Shown here: positions 57,320-64,000 of the stretch, in pieces
Position numbering within the stretch: the stretch's first letter is position 1
How the letters are laid out: each line of letters opens with the position of its first letter
Assembly (NCBI RefSeq): GCF_019279795.1
Contig: NC_056744.1
Coordinates: 907,811,571-907,875,570 of the forward strand
Direction of reading: 5' to 3'
Origin: Protopterus annectens
Lineage: Eukaryota; Chordata; Ceratodontiformes; Protopteridae
Length of the DNA: 64,000 bases
The notes under the pieces: generated by a model
The model's database searches: none
What the model saw: the letters and a program-made list of their open reading frames with translations, nothing else
What the model was told of the DNA's origin: nothing
Program-made: the position numbers and the translations under genes

Positions 57320-58849
57320 GACTGCAGTTCTTAGTGGTTTGGGCAGCTAAACTGCCCTGCTCAGCAACACAGAGAGGAGGTGCACATCCACACAAAACAT
57401 GCAGTGCTGATGGCCAGCTATCTGCACTTTAGAGTATGTGAATGAGTTGGGTAGCAAAAACACAAGTGGGTTTACCTGTGCAGTATAACTGCGAAAGCAG
57501 TCATGCAGTGAAATGTATACTGAAAAGCACTAAAAAGACTGAGTAGTGGTCACATGCAACATGGTGTGATGTTGCAAGAACAGAAAACATACAGTCCAAC
57601 TGATCTCTCAATATAAAACGTGCTTGTAGCAACTATGCTACTTGTATTACTGTCCCCCACAGTGAGACAGCATCAAGCATTGCATGCAGCTAAGTAGCTA
57701 TGCATTATTTGCAGCTGCACTGCTTTGGTTTCCATGTATGCTGACACCTGTTGGATTTATTGGATTCATATAAGGGAAGGAAAGGAGTTACAGCAAAGTA
57801 GGAAAAGGAGGTAGGAGCAGGCATATATAGTTAAATGTAATGTATAATAGTATGCAGGAGAGAGAGAGAGGAAGCCTTTTTTTATTATTATTATTTATTG
57901 GAAGGGTCGAAGAGGGGGACAAAGGTGAAGGTAAAAGCAGTTTAGTTAAGGGGGATATGAAAGTATGCACTAGCAGATAAATACAGAAAACCAAAGACAA
58001 ACTGGGGTAGAAGTGCACACAATAGGATTTGGAAATGGTGGTCGGGTAGAGAGATATAGCAGATAGAGATGGTGGTGAGAAAAGTTAGAAAATGCACAGA
58101 GTATAGGGTAAGATGCAGGAGGAAGGAAACACAAATGGATGGATCAGGGTGGTTGGTACATTTAACACTCTTCTCTGGTGGGTGCTGGATAGTCCAGAAG
58201 ATCTTCTTTCAATCCAGGAGGCTGTCCATGTTGGTCATATATTTGCCCATTGCTCACCAAGTACAGTCTCCATCCCTGTCTGTGTACATCTTGATAGCCC
58301 CGAGTAGTTAGACCTCCCTTCTGGCAGGGGACTCCCAATCATATTAGTCTCATAAACCTTAGCCACAACCTCAGCAGAAGAGGGGCATGGTGAAGGCCCC
58401 CTGCAGATCAGATACGCTACCCAGGCTTCAGTAAGGAGACAAGCTGGTAACTTAGTCATAAGTGAGTATCCTGACAGACCGAATAAATTTAATAAACATG
58501 TCAACTCTTTGATGGGAACTGACCATACCTGGCTGCAAACCTCTCCTGGCTCATGCAGAAGGTCATAAGAGTCACTGTAAAGTGAGATGCTAGAAATTTA
58601 GGTTTACACCTGTGCACATTTCCCGTGAGGCTGCATGATGGGAATCTGAGTAGCACCCTTCAGAAAGCAGCACAAGATATTGCAGGCATGTCCCATGCAG
58701 TGCCACCTCCACCTGCCACGGACGACCCACCCATTTGCAGACCTGATTCTTAAATTGAAATTGACAATTACTTGTCAATAGAAGCAGCATTCTCAAACAT
58801 TTCAATAAGGTAAAAAAAAAAAAGTCATAATAGTCATCACCAACCCCCT
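57320..58849. other. unassigned, with low-complexity tracts
   Basis: An AGAGAGAG run and a TTATTATTATTATTTATTGG tract lie at 57,858-57,900. An 89-codon minus frame (58,504-58,235) reads SLMTKLPACLLTEAWVAYL and looks a little like a SCAN/Gag helix, too weakly to call. No host exon is recognised. Confidence 0.4.
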
Positions 58850-60180
58850 TTTTCCTATTTTCTACATGGGGTCGGGTTCTCCAGTCAGCTGTTGCCATCT
58901 CTATGTATTCAGTGCCACTCTACTGCCTTCTTCAACACTTATGCCTGGCTATCACAGGTCTTCTCTCAAACCATCCAATTGTTTGCTGGATGCCTTTGTT
59001 TCCTATTGCCTTTATCCTGTCTGTCCCAAATTATCTTCACCAGACTGCCTACTGCTTTTCTGCACGTGTGCCCAGACTACCATAATTTGTTCTCTTTGAC
59101 GTTTTCCACAATTGGAGCTACTTTGATTTCTGCTCTTATGTCCTCCTTTGTTTGTTCCACAGTGTGCGTCCTACCACCCATCTCAGGCACTTCATCTCCA
59201 TCACCTCTAGCTTCCTCAGTTGTTCTGCCTTTACTGCCCCGGTTTCTGTACCATACAGTAGTACTGGTCGCAGTACTGTTTACAACTTACTTTTCAGCTT
59301 CTTTGGTAGTTATATCTGGCACACTGTGCCAGTTGACTGCAGCTCCTTTGATTCTAGATCTGACCTCTTCATTCAGATTTCCATTCTCTTCAAACCCTGC
59401 CCCCAAATACTTGAAGCTGTTAACATTCTCTCCTTCTGACTATTTGCTGTCATTACAGTTGTCTTATCTGTACTCAGTTTTATTCTATGTGCCTTCAGTT
59501 TTGTATTCCATTCCCTTATCCTTTGCTGAAGCTCTTGCGTAGAGTCTGCCTGTAATGCCTCATTGTCTGTATATATCAACTTTGTTGATCTGTCCCCTCT
59601 GACTTGTTGGTAATGTAGTCCATTGCCAGTATGAACAGCAGTGGACTCCGATCTGAATGCTGGTGCACTCCCACTCCCACTGGGAACCCCTCTGTGAGAC
59701 TGAATATTGTTCTCCCTTAAGTAACTAGGTCATTGTACATAGCTTGCACTACATTTGTCAATGTTTCTGGGACTTCGATCCACCGTGGGACTGCCCAAAT
59801 CCGCTTTCTGGGGACGTTGTCATACGCTTTCTCCAAGTCTGGGAATGTGTAGTTAGACTTTTCTAGCTTCTTTTCCAGTATCTGTCTCACTGCAAAAATC
59901 AGGTCAGTTGTGCTGCATCCAGATCGGAATCCAAGCTGCTCATCTCCCATCTTACTTTTTACTACTTTACATATTCGTTTATTAATCACCTTCTCCAGAA
60001 CTTTCATGCAGTGTGGCAGGTGTTTGATACTTCTATACTGCCCACAGTTGTGACTGTCCCGTTTTGTTCTTTAACACTAGCACTAGTATGCTTATTCTCC
60101 AGTTGTGTGGGATACTCCTCTCCACACTGCTATGAGAACCCTCAGGAGCCATGTCTCCCCTATCTCATCCTGCATCTTTC
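58850..60180 (-). mobile_element. RTE-like LINE (BovB/CFDP2-type), 5'-truncated
   Basis: Minus-strand RT: KVLEKVINKRICKVVKSKM and EQLGFRSGCSTTDLIFAVRQ near 60,005-59,880, then DLEKAYDNVPRKRIW near 59,830 and VPETLTNVVQAMYNDLVT near 59,740. The catalytic box region near 59,590-59,500 is damaged (YTDNEALQADSTQELQQ). A C-terminal end with DWRTRPHVENRKKG lies near 58,885, followed by GGTGATGACTATTATGAC and a T-run, which may be the 3' tail. Numerous frame changes. The match is to the RTE-type group often annotated as craniofacial-development-protein-2-like. Confidence 0.75.
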
Positions 60181-61599
60181 TCTTGTATGCTGTGACCTCA
60201 TCTGAACCTGTTTTTTTTTTTTTCCCCCCTGACTTCATTTTCCTGATTTTCTTAGTTCTGTGGTGGGCTCATTTTCCTGATTTTCTTAGTTCTGTGGTGG
60301 GCTCCTCCTCTTCTCTCATGGTAGGATGTGTTTTGATAAAAACAAAAGTGTAAAATGTAAAAAAAAAAAAAAAAAAAAATTGCTGTACTATTCTTGCTTA
60401 ACTTATACTTTCTATACTTCCTTAGCCAGGTCATACCAGGCATCCATTTTCATAAGTATACTGTGACAGAGATCCAATAAAGTCTCCCTGAAGTGGCCAA
60501 CAAGGAGATAAAACGTTATCTTTCTCTTTTTCGTACACCATGCAGTCACTTTCTATTGGACATTAGCAGAAGATTCCATGGTGCCAAATTTCCATTGAAA
60601 ATTGTACCATTTTTGTGAGGAACAATATATGGTCTGTGAATCATGCCTATAGTGTGATTTCTTCAATGTGGCTGCTCACAAAGCTGAGTGTTTTTTGTTC
60701 CAATGAAGGGTTTCTGTATGAGCTAGCAGCCACGAGCTGTTAGAAGCTAGTATAAGTGGTAGGCTGCACATTATGCCACTCATACACCAACAACATTCAC
60801 GTGTCTTTTAAGCAAGAATGCCTCTTGCTTTAATTTGTTTAATTTATCTAAATGCTTCACAGATATAAACTTGCATAAACTTGGTGGAATGCTACCATGT
60901 AGTAGGTTAAGTTGTGCAATCTTAGGAAATGATACTGTGTAACTGGACAGCATCATTAGGAGGAATAACAAAATTGTTTTGATGTGTAAGCCGTCTGAAG
61001 AGGAGTACAGTACTCAGAAAGCTTGTGGTAAGTAGTTGTTTTGATTGGGATATGTACCCTTATAATGGCGTTTGCATTACAAAATACTAGCAGTAGGATC
61101 TATTTTGTGTCTGCATGTCCCAGGTTTGTAGGATGCACTGACAACATGGTGGCCTACAGTATAAAAACAAGCTGTCCCTTTAGGTGTCTGTCAGTGCTGC
61201 ATTACTGATGTGGCCTGTTCACTGTAGGTGCTGGCCTATGTTGGGGACTAAAGCAGTCCTGTGTCTGCATGCTTCATCCCCTGCTGTATTATTGTAGGAC
61301 CATATTGCTTGTGCTCATTAATGTGAGCCCAACTGTGGCATTTGGTTTGCTTGTTTTACCCTGTATAGACCTTTTGGCATGTACACTTGTATTGTATTCT
61401 CATATCTGTGGCTATATCTGTTTGCTATACCACCCCAGTCATCTCTTTGATTATTATGTGATGTACGTAGGTGTGAGATGCATACCTGTCTCTCCAGCAG
61501 GTCCTGTTTGTATTACAAGTAAGAGTTAAGTCTTTAGAATGGGTAATTATGGTGCTAGTTGTTTAACGGATATGCAGAAGGTCCATCAGGGTTATGCAG
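60181..61599. other. unassigned, small tandem duplications and poly-A
   Basis: A 37-bp duplication (TTTTCCTGATTTTCTTAGTT and following) occupies 60,238-60,305. An A22 run lies at 60,358-60,379. A 24-bp duplication (ATGCAGAAGGTCCATCAGGG) is at about 61,570-61,612. No gene is recognised. Confidence 0.45.
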
Positions 61600-62035
61600 A
61601 AGGTCCATCAGGGTGAGATCTATCAATGCCTTGTATGCCAAGCATAGATCTCGTCAGCAGCGTGTAGGAGACAGAATACAGGGATAGGGTCTTGAGGTGG
61701 TCAGCATAAGACATGTTACTTAGAAACTATACTCTTTTTTAGTGAGGAACCTCTGTGGATGTTCCAGTTGATTGGTGTGATTGGTTAAGTACGTACCAGT
61801 GGGGCATTGTACTCAATTATAGGTCTGATGAATGTTGAATACAGCGGAACAATGACCTCCTTGGACCTAAATGCCATACCTGTGTTTATAAGTTGCACAA
61901 CAAAGAATGATTTTCTCACTATTGTATACAAGTGATGTTTAATAGCTAGGTTACTTTCTATGTGTTCCCAAGCCCCTGACTCCTGGGTCAACTGTTGGGA
62001 GGCCTGTTGTCAATGTGATAGTTACTCGGGTGGAT
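61600..62035 (-). mobile_element. CR1-type LINE fragment
   Basis: Minus-strand translation gives SKEVIVPLYSTFIRPIIEYN, APLVRTYLTNHTNQLEHP and a YADHLKTLSLYSVSYTLL-like run, matching the C-terminal part of the CR1 at 22,670-22,900. It is a short 3' piece, truncated on both sides, and lies directly next to the tail of the following LINE. Confidence 0.75.
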
Positions 62036-62040
62036 GACTT

Positions 62041-64000
62041 CTTTTTTTTTTTTCAAAACAGGTTTATTGTTTTAACATATAAGAGAAATATCATAACAAT
62101 TTTATACAAGTAATTAAAAATGGGTATTATTATAATATTCAACAAAACAACTAAAGTATTTACAAAGACATCCACTACAATCAGATCAATTAATTAAACT
62201 AAAATACCATGCTATTGAAATTAAAATTTTTTTAACAAATTTTGTAAATTATCCCATACAATAAAATAAGATGTTTTTCTATTTGTTCTAGTCCTAATTG
62301 TGTTTATTTCCATATGGCACACTATATTCATAACATTTTTAAATTCATTGAACGAAGGAGGTGTATCTGAAATCCAATTTCTAGTTATTATTTTCCTAGC
62401 CACTGCCAGAATAGACCATAACAAGGGAAGCTTAACCTTTTAACACTTTGAGGTACAGGTGTGTTGAATAATATAAGAGATTTAGAAATAATGAAATTAT
62501 CTGTAAAAGAGCCTGCAAAAATTCATTAATTGACTTCCAGTATTCTTTCAATTTTATACAGTCATAAAACATATGAGCCCAGTCAGCATTAATTTCTACA
62601 TTACATCTCTTACATAGATTATCTTTATTATTTATTTTATTCATCATCAAAGGTGTATAAAAGATCTATGTAAACATTTCCATGTATAAAGTCTCCAGAC
62701 AATGGAAGACGTAGTTCTATAAGCAGATTCCAATATATATTGTTTATCTTGTTGATTTGGTGGGTCCCCATTAATAGAAGTGAAATAATTCCAGTATGAA
62801 TCTACACTGTAAAAAGTTTCTTGTCTGATAACTTTATGTATGTATGAAAGTTTACCTTTATCAGAAACTTTATGTTGTAAATTTAATATCAAGTAATCAA
62901 TCAGTGTTGGAATAGATTCTTTAACAGTTATAGACATTAAATCTATTTTATTAATGAGATGTTGTCTAAAGGTCTGAACCTCTAACCAGCAAGTTTCTCT
63001 TAGATCAAATTCTTGTTTTAAGAAATCTAGATTTTTAACTTTATTATCAGATATCAACTGATACCAGTACTTTAGATCATTATCTATAGCTAAATGAGTT
63101 CCTTCAGAAGTAGATGACAAAAGCATACCCTGAGTATACATTATAGGGAATACAATAAAATTCCATTCCCTATACTTAGGGTGCATGAATATAAAGTTAC
63201 GATAACTAATAATAATATTTAATGGGTAACAAACCATATGTTTAGGTGTAATAGGTGAAGTACAAAATTCCTTTAGTAACCATAACATGGAGTTATTTAC
63301 AATCATATTTTTATAGGGAGATTTTCATGAAGTGTATACTAATTGGCTCCCAATAATCTTTCCATTTTGTGACATATGACTGATCTATTAATAAAGTAAT
63401 AACTTTTACAATAGAAGAGATAGTATATAAATTAAAGTCTGGAAAAGAAATACCCCCTTGAGACCAGCTATTAGTATGTTTCTTTAATGCAATCCTAGGT
63501 CTATTAGGTGCCCATAAGAAATTTAACATTAGTGTGTTCAGTTTCTTGATAATTATTTTTGTAGGTGGAAGTATTATTGATTGTATTAAGTATAAAATCT
63601 TGGGGAATATTATCATTTTAATAATTGTAAGTCTCTCCTCCATAGTAAAAAAACATATTATTCCAGGTATTAAAAAGATTTTGTATATTAAGAAAACAGG
63701 TATTATAATTATTATATATAATAGATTTAATATCTTTAGATAGTATTATACCTAAATAAGTTATCTGACCTGAATTGGGTACATATTTAGTAAAATCACT
63801 AATGAGAATATTTTTTCGTGTATATATAGGTAGTATTTTAGTTTTTCTTCATTGAATATTAAACCAGAAATACTTTTAAAATTCATCATGTTATCAAATA
63901 GAGACTGTATAGAAGAATTAGATCCTGCTGATGTAATTAGAACATCATCTGCAAAAAGTTGAATTTTGGATGTTGTATTTTCATCTATTTCAAAACCCTC
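62041..64000 (-). mobile_element. L1/Tx1-like LINE, 3' half, continues beyond the window
   Basis: The 3' end is marked by a T13 run on the plus strand (62,041-62,053) with AATAAA on the minus strand about 15 bases inside. Reading from the right edge: IQLFADDVLITSAGSNSSIQ with the catalytic DD near 63,935, ERLTIIKMIIFPKILYLIQS near 63,640, LNFLWAPNRPRIALKK and GGISFPDFNLYTISS near 63,530-63,420, an ORF2 C-terminal segment (63,306-62,650), CKRCNVEINADWAHMFYDC near 62,610 and ARKIITRNWISDTPPSF near 62,400. The frame changes at least four times. 5' parts lie outside the window. Confidence 0.85.

Noticed and set aside
58235-58504. Minus-strand 89-codon frame resembling a SCAN or Gag helix
   Set aside because: The resemblance is limited to a few residues and no neighbouring Gag or zinc-finger sequence supports it.
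58900-59542. 216-codon plus-strand frame rich in Ser, Leu and Phe
   Set aside because: It is antisense to the RTE-like LINE and has no homology pattern of its own.

Overview
This window looks like vertebrate nuclear DNA from a species with a large, transposon-swollen genome. The mix of DIRS elements, CR1/L2/RTE/L1-Tx1 LINEs, a Penelope-like element, a Gypsy element and PIF/Harbinger DNA fits an amphibian such as a salamander or caecilian best; a lungfish-like genome is not excluded. The species is inference. There are no bacterial-type operons, and almost every long reading frame belongs to a mobile element.

The only host gene I can support is the first coding exon of ALG14 (ER-membrane subunit of UDP-GlcNAc transferase) on the minus strand at 45,898-46,036, with a good splice donor and a CCAAT box upstream. 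If this is right, everything from 45,897 down to 1 lies in ALG14 intron 1 and everything above 46,036 is its 5' flank. The exon and 2.57 kb of upstream DNA occur twice: 45,902-48,613 and 54,608-57,319 are direct repeats of identical length (2,712 bp), about 99% identical by eye. The second copy lacks the last nucleotides of the exon and its splice donor. The 5,994 bp between the copies are a CR1 fragment and a nearly whole Penelope-like element.

Layout: 0.9-13.1 kb, an old L1/Tx1-like LINE split by a PIF/Harbinger transposon (3.2-12.2 kb) that holds a Myb/SANT-like exon, a minus-strand HARBI1-type transposase, tandem repeats and several 0.3-kb MITEs. 13.4-16.5 kb, a tRNA-derived SINE and a CR1 LINE with smaller insertions. 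17.4-32.8 kb, a DIRS nest: DIRS-A is split by a CR1 LINE and a second DIRS (DIRS-B, 23,285-31,226, with inverted terminal repeats), which itself carries a 1,009-bp palindromic insert with 15-bp target duplications and hammerhead-like cores. 32.9-33.8 kb, a LINE C-terminal fragment. 34.6-42.1 kb, a Gypsy element with a 5' LTR and a tRNA-Pro-type primer site. 43.1-45.1 kb, an L2-like LINE fragment enclosed by 56-bp inverted repeats. 45.9-57.3 kb, the ALG14 duplication. 58.8-60.2 kb, an RTE-like LINE; 61.6-62.0 kb, a CR1 fragment; 62.0-64.0 kb, the 3' half of an L1/Tx1-like LINE that runs off the window.

The genes do not act together as a pathway. The window is best read as layered insertions into and beside a housekeeping gene, with one recent local duplication of that gene's 5' end.
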